A stretch of 64,000 bases of DNA from Hofstenia miamia (lineage: Eukaryota; Xenacoelomorpha; Acoela). Below, one piece after another: positions 9,937 through 19,842 of this stretch; positions within the stretch are counted from its first letter, which is position 1; every line of letters begins with the position of its first letter. Location: NCBI GenBank assembly GCA_004352715.1, contig SCFE01000037.1, positions 578,840 through 642,839 on the forward strand, read 5' to 3'. The position numbers were made by a program, and so were the translations under genes. The notes below the pieces were generated by a model that saw only the letters and a list, made by a program, of their open reading frames with translations, made no database searches and was not told the DNA's origin.

Positions 9937-10880
9937 AAAACAGACATCTATAACGGACACAATTTTGCCCAAAAGTCTCTTTAGTTTTGACCTGAGCTAT
10001 ATTGCAAATTGAATTCAATAAAATATAAGCACTGCACTTGTATAAAACAAGTATATTTTCATTGCTTTTGAAATTTATTAAGCAAAACTAGAAACCAAAT
10101 TTTCACTCAACTAGCTAATTTATTTCAGCCCACAGGGCTCTATTAGGCCAGTTGCCAGGTTTATAGTCATAGAGGAGCTGTAATTACTGTGTATTGAAAA
10201 AACATTTGTTCAATAGCATACTCTCTATTCAGTTATAGCAAGCATTTATTACGATTGAGATGCTTTAGCAAAATCAAATAACCATATTTCAATATGCAGG
10301 TACCAGGTGGCCAATTAAATTCCGTTTTTCATTTTGATCATTTGGAAAGATTAAATAAAAATTGAAATTGAAAAACAGAAATGGCCATTTTTCATTTTCG
10401 TTTTTCAAATTTCATTTTATCAATTTCCATTTTTAAAATTTTTCAAAAGAAAAACAAAAATTGAAAAATGAAATATTTCAATTCCGTTTTTCATTTTTAT
10501 TATTTTCTAAAGTCTTAAATAAAATATAATTGAAAAATGAAAACGAAAAATGAAAAACGAAAATGAAAATTAAAACATTTCAATTCCGTTTTTCGTTTTT
10601 TGATTCTTATGTAATTGCCATCCCATTGATCAGCATTTGAAAAGCAATTGAAAGAAATTGATGCCCCTATTGGGTAAGAAACCACTCTTTGTAGCTATTA
10701 TTGAGAAAAGCTATAGTAGTTCAAAAACAACAACATAATATTCGATTTATTCATTATAGAGCATTCACCTCTCTTGGTAGGTTCTTTCTTTTAACTATTA
10801 TGCAAACTGATACACATTATTTGGAGCACACCAAACGCCTAATGCTGGATATTTAATAATAAACTAAATGCCAAAGCGAT
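9937..10880. repeat. segment duplicated inverted at 18990-19908 (copy B)
   Basis: It begins with the last 65-70 bases of the Tc1-like element found at 19843 and runs through a 290-base spacer. It then repeats the GCAGGTACC foldback element (10297-10625, foldback copy 2) and the following 240 bases. It diverges near 10870, before the RING exon. Relative to the copy at 18.8-19.9 kb it is inverted. Copies A and B overlap in content, so the single N between them may join two contig ends from the same locus. Confidence 0.75.
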
Positions 10881-11090
10881 TTATGAAGTTGAAAAGTTGA
10901 AATGAAAAATGAAATTAAAAAAATTCAGATTACAATTTTCTAAATTTTTAAATTAATTACATATTGAAGAACAAACTTTGATCCAATTATAATTGTTATG
11001 ATCAGATTGTTATCCAACATAATCGGAATTTTTTATTTTTAATGTATAATCCACTCATTTAGAAAACTTCTTGCCAATTTTGTTTAGATA

Positions 11091-11722
11091 TGAATCTGCT
11101 TGACAGATTTAGAGCAGAAATTCTGCGCTTTAGAGCTAGCAATGTTTCATATAAAGACATATCTCATTTAACATGCGCTGTAAATGGGTATTTTGGTTTA
11201 CGAGGTGTTTTTGTCAGATCTAAACGCAGATATTGTAAAAAGCATAGCATCTAAAGCAGTAATGGTTATGTTGACAATTCTAGATTGTTTTCTTTTGTGC
11301 ATGATACTGCAAAAGTAGTGGGCCATGATATGGCAAAAGAATATTAAAGGGATATTTATTGTATCGACATGGGCATAAAATATCGCAACGTTGTATAACA
11401 AAGGCCCAGCGGATTTTGAATCCAGCAGCTCTCATTCACAGAACAAGAGTCACTCATTTGCATAGAAATTGTCGAATTTATCAAGCTGATGGCTTTGGCC
11501 ATAACCTGAATCTAGATCAAAATAAAAAATTAGAAATGTTTGGTTTTGTACATGTAATTGTTCTTGATTGTTATTCACGATATATCATTGCTAGCTACAC
11601 AATGCCAGAAAAAACAACTTAATTATTTATGAAAATATATTTCTAATAACTGTACGAAAATATGGCATTTGGGAAACAGTTTTTGTGGATATCGGAACTG
11701 AGTTCTTTCTAATCTTCAATAG
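11091..11722 (+). pseudogene. integrase-core (rve-like) gene, N-terminal part
   Basis: From ATG at 11091 the frame reads MNLLDRFRAEILRFRASNV with HTH-like character. A frame change follows, then HGHKISQRCITKAQRILNP, the first metal-binding Asp in YQADGFGHNLNLDQNKKLEM, VHVIVLDCYSRYI with the second-strand Asp, and YGIWETVFVDIGTEF. These are RNase H-fold integrase motifs: D-G-x-x-K, a hydrophobic strand with D-x-Y-S-R, and D-x-G-x-E. I recall a family of stand-alone metazoan integrase-domain proteins with this layout; no reverse transcriptase or gag accompanies it. The frame ends at about 11722, where LINE sequence begins. The C-terminal part reappears at 15485. Frameshifts make it a pseudogene. 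Confidence 0.65.
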
Positions 11723-12330
11723 CTTTATTTGTTTGCATCATGCATATGTACAAATAAGATATATACATATTTACAAAAATGTACAAGAACTTAGATATAC
11801 ATATACTACAAACTAAGCTACAATAATTAAATTAAAATTCACACAGATATTTACAATTAAAATGGATTAAAAATAAGAAGTTTCGCTACAGTTTTAACAT
11901 TTTAAGTATTCCGTTATTATTTTGCTCTGCTAATAAATTGTGTTTTAACAGTTTTTTAAATTCATTTATANATATACATATTTACAAAAATGTACAAGAA
12001 CTTAGATATACATATACTACAAACTAAGCTACAATAATTAAATTAAAATTCACACAGATATTTACAATTAAAATGGATTAAAAATAAGAAGTTTCGCTAC
12101 AGTTTTAACATTTTAAGTATTCCGTTATTATTTTGCTCTGCTAATAAATTGTGTTTTAACAGTTTTTTAAATTCATTTTTATTGCTGGCTTTCCTTACAC
12201 TGATAGGTAAATCATTCAACAGTTTGCAAAATGTGGTTGTAAAAGAATTTTCCCAGTATTTGCTTCTTGGATGTATATTGTTTATGCACATGTTTGCACG
12301 GTGATTATATTTTACATATTTCCTAGTTAA
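11723..12330 (-). mobile_element. 3' end of a LINE, minus strand, partly duplicated
   Basis: At 12097-12320 (minus) the frame reads SKYWENSFTTTFCKLLNDLP and then KNEFKKLLKHNLL. This is the typical last segment of LINE ORF2, with a WNSLP-like motif and an FKK-LK-L tail. The downstream untranslated sequence runs to about 11740. The block 11762-11970 is repeated at 11972-12180, separated by a single N at 11971, most simply an unmerged contig overlap. The LINE interrupts the integrase gene. Confidence 0.7.
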
Positions 12331-12340
12331 AATTTAAGGC

Positions 12341-12870
12341 AAATGAAATCTCCGAAATAAGTGATCTCTACTATTCTATAAATATATTTGGTGACTTTAA
12401 TATAAATTATTTTAATAATTTTGAACAAAAAAATCGTTAAAAGAATTTTGCGCAACATACGATTTTCATTGTGTAAATAGTGACTGTCGTACACGACATA
12501 ACAATTTAATTGATTACTTCCGAACAAATTCCGACTTAGTTTTTAAATCCTTCATTTTTGAATCATTCAGTGACCGTGCTCTTTGCACATATATAAGTTA
12601 TATAACTACCAAAGTAAATAAATTTAAAATAATTTATGCAAGAAATTATCTAAATTATTCAGACGAAATAATGGAAACACTTTCAAAAAACATATCGTTC
12701 AACTATATATACACATTAAAATCTGGATCTTGAATGATTACTTATATTTCAAAGAAATTTGCAATGCAGTTAATAAAGCGGCACCAATTAAGTACCGCAA
12801 AGTAAAATTAAAAGCACGCAAGTTTGCTTTATCAAATGCCGACAATAGTGACATAAATGAACTAGTAAGT
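12341..12870 (+). pseudogene. LINE endonuclease domain remnant, plus strand
   Basis: With one frame change, the plus strand reads SINIFGDFNINYFNNFEQKN, then RTRHNNLIDYFRTNSD and FESFSDRALC. GDFNIN and SD(H) are motifs of the apurinic/apyrimidinic-type endonuclease of LINE ORF2; the last catalytic His is replaced by Arg. It resembles the minus-strand LINE at 13844-14929 in order (NLIDYF, IF-SFSD, LC-ISY) but is diverged from it and points the other way. It runs into the assembly gap at 12871. Confidence 0.7.
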
Positions 12871-13750
12871 NNNNNNNNNNNNNNNNNNNNNNNNNNNNNN
12901 NNNNNNNNNNNNNNNNNNNNNNNNNNNNNNNNNNNNNNNNNNNNNNNNNNNNNNNNNNNNNNNNNNNNNNNNNNNNNNNNNNNNNNNNNNNNNNNNNNNN
13001 NNNNNNNNNNNNNNNNNNNNNNNNNNNNNNNNNNNNNNNNNNNNNNNNNNNNNNNNNNNNNNNNNNNNNNNNNNNNNNNNNNNNNNNNNNNNNNNNNNNN
13101 NNNNNNNNNNNNNNNNNNNNNNNNNNNNNNNNNNNNNNNNNNNNNNNNNNNNNNNNNNNNNNNNNNNNNNNNNNNNNNNNNNNNNNNNNNNNNNNNNNNN
13201 NNNNNNNNNNNNNNNNNNNNNNNNNNNNNNNNNNNNNNNNNNNNNNNNNNNNNNNNNNNNNNNNNNNNNNNNNNNNNNNNNNNNNNNNNNNNNNNNNNNN
13301 NNNNNNNNNNNNNNNNNNNNNNNNNNNNNNNNNNNNNNNNNNNNNNNNNNNNNNNNNNNNNNNNNNNNNNNNNNNNNNNNNNNNNNNNNNNNNNNNNNNN
13401 NNNNNNNNNNNNNNNNNNNNNNNNNNNNNNNNNNNNNNNNNNNNNNNNNNNNNNNNNNNNNNNNNNNNNNNNNNNNNNNNNNNNNNNNNNNNNNNNNNNN
13501 NNNNNNNNNNNNNNNNNNNNNNNNNNNNNNNNNNNNNNNNNNNNNNNNNNNNNNNNNNNNNNNNNNNNNNNNNNNNNNNNNNNNNNNNNNNNNNNNNNNN
13601 NNNNNNNNNNNNNNNNNNNNNNNNNNNNNNNNNNNNNNNNNNNNNNNNNNNNNNNNNNNNNNNNNNNNNNNNNNNNNNNNNNNNNNNNNNNNNNNNNNNN
13701 NNNNNNNNNNNNNNNNNNNNNNNNNNNNNNNNNNNNNNNNNNNNNNNNNN
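12871..13750. other. assembly gap (880 N)
   Basis: Unsequenced. It lies between LINE fragments of opposite orientation, so it probably hides LINE sequence. Confidence 0.95.
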
Positions 13751-13759
13751 TATTTAATT

Positions 13760-14964
13760 AACATAACTAGTTAATAAGAGAGGAAGGTCTGATGGTTCAA
13801 CAACTTGGTAACACCTCACCCGCAATTTACTGAGGGTTCATTATCAGTAATTAGACATGGCGTAATAAGCTAGGTGGAAGTTGTTACAAAATAGAAGCTG
13901 TTCTGCGAAATACTTTATGTATTTTTTGATGATGAATACTGGCACATTGCAACTTCCGCTTGAAATACTCGAATAAAGTTTACTTACAACTCCTATAAAC
14001 TCTTGCATACTGATGTAGCTGAAGTTGAAGACGATTTGCAATGGCCTAGTCTTATTAATAAATGGTTCCTTCTTACCTCTAAACGCTCCTAACTCTCTAA
14101 ATGCTATGTTCATTGCTTCAGCAATTAGATTTTTATTAGTGATGCTTTTATTATTAACCTTAATTTCTTGAATGGTGCAATCAAAAGGTTTTTCCTTATT
14201 TAAAAACCTATTAATAAACCGCCATTTATTTCGGGCTTGAGTGAGGTTATCAAAGAAGTGTTTGTCTTGTTGTTCTCTGATCTTAGTTTTTATCTTAGAT
14301 AGTTTTGATTTTACTTCATTATATGCAGCAACGTTAATTTGAGTATGATTTCTAGAAAGTGAGTTCCAGATCTTCTTTTTTTCAACTTCTAATACATTTA
14401 TTTCTTTGCTGTTTATTTTTTTGTGGATGTTGACTTTTACATATCTATATTGAAATGGTGCATTCGTATTTAAGCAAATAATTAATTGTTTCATAATAAA
14501 TTCAATCATGTCGCCTGGATCTTGCAGTGTATATACGTAATCCCATGGCACATTTTCTAGAGATTTTCTAAAAGTTTTTTCATCAAATTTTGCAAAACTG
14601 CGAGTGTAAATTCTCTTCCTCATGTTGTTGTGGAGAATTTCATTGCTAACAAACAAACATAAGTTATGGTCAGAGAATGAATTAAAGATGTAATTTCTGA
14701 AAACCATAGATTCAGTATTCGTTAAAAAGTAATCAATTAAGTTGTTACCCCTTGTAGGAACTTCTTTATTTATTACATCAAGCTGACATTCTTCACAGAT
14801 AAAGTTTATGTATTTTGTCTCACTTTTGGCAAGATAGTTAATGTTATAGTCCCCCAGCAGCAAAATCTCTTTGTTGAGAGAAGACGCATTTTGAACTTCT
14901 TGCATTATATGCACAAGAGAAGTTAGCAATTCACAGAGGAAGACAAACTAGACCTTGTTTTAGA
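13760..14964 (-). pseudogene. LINE ORF2: endonuclease domain and start of reverse transcriptase
   Basis: The open frame 14929-13844 encodes 361 residues. Near residue 25 is LLLGDYNINYL, followed by CQLDVINKEVPTRGNNLIDY and FNSFSDHNLCLFVS. These are the N-terminal half of an APE-type endonuclease with the SDH motif intact. From about residue 120 it is lysine-rich linker, then RNKWRFINRFLNKEKPFDC and FRELGAFRGKKEPF, leading to the reverse transcriptase start. The frame stops before the RT catalytic motifs, so the copy is truncated. The endonuclease lacks its first part (the N-E-T strands). Family level is CR1/L2/Jockey-like by motif style only. Confidence 0.8.
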
Positions 14965-15028
14965 NNNNNNNNNNNNNNNNNNNNNNNNNNNNNNNNNNNN
15001 NNNNNNNNNNNNNNNNNNNNNNNNNNNN

Positions 15029-15461
15029 TGCAGTGTATATACGTAATCCCATGGCACATTTTCTAGAGATTTTTTTTTCATCAAATTTTGCAAAACTGCG
15101 AGTGTAAATTCTCTTCCTCATGTTGTTGTGGAGAATTTCATTGCTAACAAACAAACATAAGTTATGGTGAGAGAATGAATTAAAGATGTAATTTCTGAAA
15201 ATCATAGATTCAGTATTTGTCAAAAAGTAATCAATTAAGTTGTTACCCCTTGTAGGAACTTCTTTATTTATTACATCAAGCTGACATTCTTCACAGATAA
15301 AGTTTATGTATTTTGTCTCACTTTTGGCAAGATAGTTAATGTTGTAGTCCCCCAGCAGCAAAATCTCTTTGTTGAGAGAAGACGCATTTTGAACTTCTTG
15401 CATTATATGCACAAGAGAAGTTAGCAATTCACAGAGGAAGACAAACTAGACCTTGTTTTAG
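15029..15461 (-). repeat. second copy of the LINE endonuclease segment across a gap
   Basis: This block repeats 14523-14964 on the other side of 64 N (14965-15028). It differs at several single bases (for example GGTCAGAG/GGTGAGAG and ACCATAG/ATCATAG) and by a short deletion near 15070 that shifts the frame after RSFAKFDEK. A few percent divergence suggests two alleles or two contig ends that were not merged, rather than a biological tandem copy. Confidence 0.75.
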
Positions 15462-15484
15462 ACAAGTTCCTTCCATCCTAAATC

Positions 15485-15990
15485 TTAGGTCAGAGCGAAT
15501 GTGGGTAGAGGTGAATGAGCGGATTAATTAACCTTTAAAACGAGCTTGCTGTGCTTTAGCAGAACTCCGTTGCTTTAATATTGATAATAACATGCACCGT
15601 TGGTGCATTTCAACAGTTCTTATTCCAGTTGTTTCATTCGGTTTACAATTGTTTGTGGAGTCATGGAATAATCATCCAATTCCGAAACACCGTCGACAAA
15701 TTTAAACTGGTGTCCCAAATAATTTACGATGGGAAAGTACAATTACGTCTCTGATGAACCACAATTGGTTACCTTCAAATGCTGAACAACTTGCGAATGA
15801 ATATGAAATGCAAACAGGAGGTTGCTAAATTTGGAACTGTGTCACGGAGAATGATCCCATTGATAGACTCTGATATAAACACTCTTTGGCAACTGTATTC
15901 ACCAAATCAATTATTTTCCGAAGTTGTTCATAATATTTTGAAAATTTTCATGATGCGATTATGTTTTTGATAAATCACTTATCTGAATAA
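15485..15990 (+). pseudogene. integrase-core gene, C-terminal part
   Basis: Reading forward: RSERMWVEVNERIN, a TAA stop where the family would have Tyr, then PLKRACCALAELRCFNIDNN, then FVESWNNHPIPKHRRQI, a further stop, and GVPNNLRW. Later frames give ANEYEMQTGG and KSIIF. The W-N-H-P-I-P and G-x-P-N-x-L motifs match the tail of the stand-alone integrase-core proteins whose N-terminal part is at 11091-11722. The gene was therefore split by about 3.7 kb of inserted LINE sequence. At least two in-frame stops and frame changes show it is dead. Confidence 0.65.
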
Positions 15991-16342
15991 ATAGTGGCAA
16001 AAATACATTTCAAATTGTTGGTTTTTGCAATTAATAATTTTTACTAACAATAAATAACAGAAACATTAATTTACAATTTGTAATGGTTTCTACAAATATT
16101 TTTAAATGATCATGATCAGTGACATAGCAAGACATGTATTTATGGGTGGGCACTACTAATTTTCAAGATATGTTATAATTAAACTTTTTAAACATATTTT
16201 AATCTAAAATAGTACTTCTTCTTAGTAGTAATGATTTCGAGTCAATGCGCTCATAATTAACTGCTAAAAGGAACTTTCAATTCTTTTTAGATGATACTAC
16301 ATTTATAAGTGAAAAACAAAATTTGCAGATTTTTTAGATTAC
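15991..16342. other. spacer, no feature seen
   Basis: AT-rich sequence between the integrase pseudogene and the next transposon. No coding or repeat signal on either strand. Confidence 0.4.
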
Positions 16343-17363
16343 ACTGTGTAACAAAAAATTTTTTTTCTTGTTTCTGGAAAATACACTTCACTTTCTACTT
16401 TCATACATTCAAATGAACTGGAAACTACGTAACATTTTCTTGAAACTTTGGGTTAGCAAAAAATATTTCATATTTATGTTTTCAGCATTTTAGTCATTGT
16501 TTCTTCAGTTTTGGTACTAATTTTTGTATGATTTGGCTAACAAACATTCTGTTTAGGTTTATAATTTAAGTTCTCATCTATTGCAACTAGTAATCGTAGA
16601 GCGAATGTAATGTTTATATTATTGATTCGAATTATTATTCAAAGAAATTTCGTTGGAACTTGTAGATGCATATGAAATGATGGGCTGCAGCATGTCACTA
16701 AAGCTCCACGTAGTGATGAGTTTAAGGATAACATGGGTGACTATTCGGAAGAGCAAGGTGAATGGTTTCACCAAGATTTAAAATCATTTGAGGAATGCTA
16801 TAAAGGACAGTATAGTGAAAGCATGATGGGGGACTACATTTGGAATCTCATGCGAGAAAGTGAACTGACTTACAATCAACAACTTCATTTAAAGTTTTGT
16901 TGCTTTGTGATGTACTGTGTGACTGAACTGAATAGTTTTGTTGGTTTAAGTGAATCTTGATCTTTTTTACAAGTACCGTAGCATCAAACAACATAGAAAG
17001 TTTTTTAAAATTTCTAGGTTTAGGCTAGCCTGTGACTCCCTCCCCCCCTCAACTTATATGACGTATCTGTTTCTGTGTAACCAAAATTTTTAGGAAAAGT
17101 GTGAAATTGCTTTATTAATATAATTTACTAAAAATTGAAACCATGAACACATTTAACAGAAATTCTGGTATTTAGATTCAGCTTTTGAAAAAGATGCTAC
17201 AAATCACATGTAAAATTAGCCAAAATTCAAAAAATCTAATAAACTTATCTAGTTAATTCAGAACCGAAGTCTGAACTTCATCAGTACTCATTTCTGTCTG
17301 TGGACACTCTAAGTTGACAGAAAAAAGGGTTTTAAGTCGTGGACAAATTTTGTGTTACACAGT
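16343..17363. mobile_element. DNA transposon with (C)ACTGTGTAAC ends
   Basis: The ends are inverted: ACTGTGTAAC at 16343-16352 and GTTACACAGT at 17354-17363. The flanks are ATTAC on both sides (16338-16342 and 17364-17368), a perfect 5-bp duplication. The boundaries can also be read as CACTG ends with a 3-bp TTA duplication, which would fit the CACTA/EnSpm superfamily apart from one mismatch in the first base. The only protein remnant inside is the SEEQGE fragment. At 1.02 kb it is an internally deleted or short element. Confidence 0.7.
16680..16960 (+). pseudogene. fragment of a conserved protein of unknown function (SEEQGE-FHQD family)
   Basis: One frame gives MGCSMSLKLHVV; after a frame change comes DEFKDNMGDYSEEQGEWFHQ, then DLKSFEECYKGQYSESMMGD and YIWNLMRESEL. 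I recall uncharacterised proteins in several invertebrates with a G-C-x-M-S-L-K-x-H motif followed by SEEQGERFHQDI and MMADYCW. They often occur in many copies, which suggests a transposon origin. Here the protein lies within the inverted ends at 16343-17363. The frameshift and lack of the rest of the protein make it a remnant. The function is not known to me. Confidence 0.55.
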
Positions 17364-17689
17364 ATTACTAAAAAATGTGAAATAATTGGCCCATCGCAAA
17401 CTGCATGCGCATTTTCCCAAGACACTATCTAAGAATGAAAACTATATTGTTTCTTCTAGAGTTCAATCTTCACTTAGTGGAATATTTAATAGTTCTCCAT
17501 TAGTTCTGATTACAGGTTAAATAGCTTTGAAATGTATTTTGCTTTATATATTATTAATTTTTCTAAATGCAGAACCTAATACATTACAGGGCATAAATGT
17601 TTATTTACAAAATGTTTTAATACTAAGTAGAGAAATGGATTGTATGCAAATAATATGTAAACAAAAATTCAAAATATGATATGTACAAG
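17364..17689. other. spacer, no feature seen
   Basis: Intron or intergenic sequence downstream of the RING gene. Nothing recognised. Confidence 0.35.
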
Positions 17690-18990
17690 AACTTAGATAT
17701 GTTGGTAAAAAGTCTTCAGTATTTGTCACAGTAGTGGGACAAGTTGGGCAATTGGCTCTGCTATCCAGTAGGAAATACAATTTGAATGAAACCTGTGAGA
17801 ACATGGTAGTGGTGGATCATTTTCAGAAATCAACATATTTTCAAAGCATATTCCGCATAATAAAAGGCTAGACGTGCTTGCAACATCATGCTGAAATAAC
17901 AGTGACATGAACCCAAGAGGTATGCATTAATTTTAATAGTTATATGGCTTGATTAACAATATAAGAATGGTATAAATTGCTTAAAATTGTAATTTTTCGA
18001 TACACTTTCTTCGTCGTTTTGGTCATCTTCTAGTGTAATTAGAGTAGGATTCCTCTCCGAGTTAACAGCTTCAGATGATGTTGTGATACCAAGACTACGT
18101 TCAAATAAATATCTTTCAATAACAAAGACTTTGACCGCATTCTTACGAAGCACCGTCTAAATATACATTATTAAATGCTTATTTACTAATACAAATAATT
18201 AGTATCACTATTGCAATAGTTAAAACCAATCTATCACATAATAATCTCATAATAGAGTTTGCTTAAATAATTTTTTTGTGAATATTTTCAACATGATATA
18301 AGCTATTTTTACATTTACATTTGCATCATTTAATTATTTAGAACCATCTTTTAAAAATAAATGTTGATGGTCAAGAGTTATGGATATATTATCTAAATAT
18401 TATATTTTTCTTCCAAAGAAAAAATTCATTCGATGAATATTAGTAAATAAATATATACCTTAAATATTGCTTCGTCAAGAGGAATGCCTGGACAATTAAT
18501 ACACAACACATCACAATTTAAATCGATGTTGAAGCCATCTGCTGCCATGCGCGCAAAATTCACTAGATTTACGTTTGCTGGGACTCTTGGTAACGTTATT
18601 ATACCTATTGCAGTAACCAGTCGCTTGATCCGTGTTACAGAAATTAATCCAGCTTTATAAACGCAGCAACTAACTCTTGAGACGTTTGAAATGGGTGGCG
18701 TAGAGAAAAGTGTTGTAGCAATATTTCTATTATTTTGCAGAAAAGAAAAGCTTTGCATTGGGGTTACGTGATTTGTTTGAACTGGTTGTGGTTCATTTAC
18801 AGTTTGGTGATTTTGAGAGGTCCCACATCTCGGCCCATCACGCACCAACAGCAATTCATGGACATCCTGTAAGCTAAAACAACAACTTTCTTTGGCAAAG
18901 TATACCTCTTGGTCACTAGATTTTAAAAATATTGACTGCTCAGCTAGATGGAATGCTCTCGATAAATCCCTTTGGCTTTTAATTTAATTA
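17690..18990 (-). pseudogene. RING-finger (E3 ubiquitin ligase-like) gene, three exons, frameshifted
   Basis: Three minus-strand exons join in frame. The first, about 18990-18459, encodes LSRAFHLAEQSIFLK, HELLLVRDGPRCG and GIPLDEAIFK. The second, 18156-18004, encodes TVLRKNAVKVFVIERYLFER and an acidic tail. The third, from 17890, encodes HDVASTSSLLLCGICFENM, LPCSHRFHSNCISYW and, after a one-base frame change, SRANCPTCPTTV. The cysteines and histidines form C-x2-C, C-x-H, H-x2-C and C-P-x-C, a C3H2C3 RING-H2 domain that would bind zinc and an E2 enzyme. Junctions are phase 0 with GT-AG. The frame change inside the RING suggests a pseudogene, or a base error. I do not recognise the N-terminal part. 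It lies inside the large RALGAPA intron, on the same strand. Confidence 0.65.
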
Positions 18991-19842
18991 AATATCCAGC
19001 CATAGGCGCTTGGTATGCTCCAATTAATGTGTATCAGTTTGCATAATAGTTAAAAGAAAGAACCTACCAAGAGAGGTGAAAGCTCTATAATGAATAAATC
19101 GAATATTATGTTGTTGTTTTTGAACTACTATAGCTTTTCTCAATAATAGCTACAAAGAGTGGTTTCTTACCCAATAGGGGCATCAATTTCTTTCAATTGC
19201 TTTTCAAATGCTGATCAATGGGATGGCAATTACATAAGAATCAAAAAACGAAAAACTGAATTGAAATGTTTTAATTTTCATTTTCGTTTTTCATTTTTCG
19301 TTTTCATTTTTCAATTATATTTTATTTAAGACTTTAGAAAATAATAAAAATGAAAAACGGAATTGAAATATTTCATTTTTCAATTTTTGTTTTTCTTTTG
19401 AAAAATTTTAAAAATGGAAATTGATAAAATGACATTTGAAAAACGAAAATGAAAAATGGCCATTTCTGTTTTTCAATTTCAATTTTTATTTAATCTTTCC
19501 AAATGATCAAAATGAAAAACGGAATTTAATTGGCCACCTGGTACCTGCATATTGAAATATGGTTATTTGATTTTGCTAAAGCATCTCAATCGTAATAAAT
19601 GCTTGCTATAACTGAATAGAGAGTATGCTATTGAACAAATGTTTTTTCAATACACAGTAATTACAGCTCCTCTATGACTATAAACCTGGCAACTGGCCTA
19701 ATAGAGCCCTGTGGGCTGAAATAAATTAGCTAGTTGAGTGAAAATTTGGTTTCTAGTTTTGCTTAATAAATTTCAAAAGCAATGAAAATATACTTGTTTT
19801 ATACAAGTGCAGTGCTTATATTTTATTGAATTCAATTTGCAA
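18991..19842. repeat. inverted copy of the 9.2-10.9 kb segment, with foldback element (copy C)
   Basis: The reverse complement of 18780-19908 contains, in order, the Tc1-like end, a 290-base spacer, the GCAGGTACC foldback element (19205-19550, foldback copy 3), a 200-base spacer and the RING exon. Copies A and B at 9.2-10.9 kb each match a part of it. This is the longest and most continuous version, so it is probably the source. Confidence 0.75.

Noticed and set aside
12730-13764. Long open frames on both strands
   Set aside because: Almost all of their length is the 880-N gap; only the first few dozen codons are real and they belong to the LINE endonuclease remnant.
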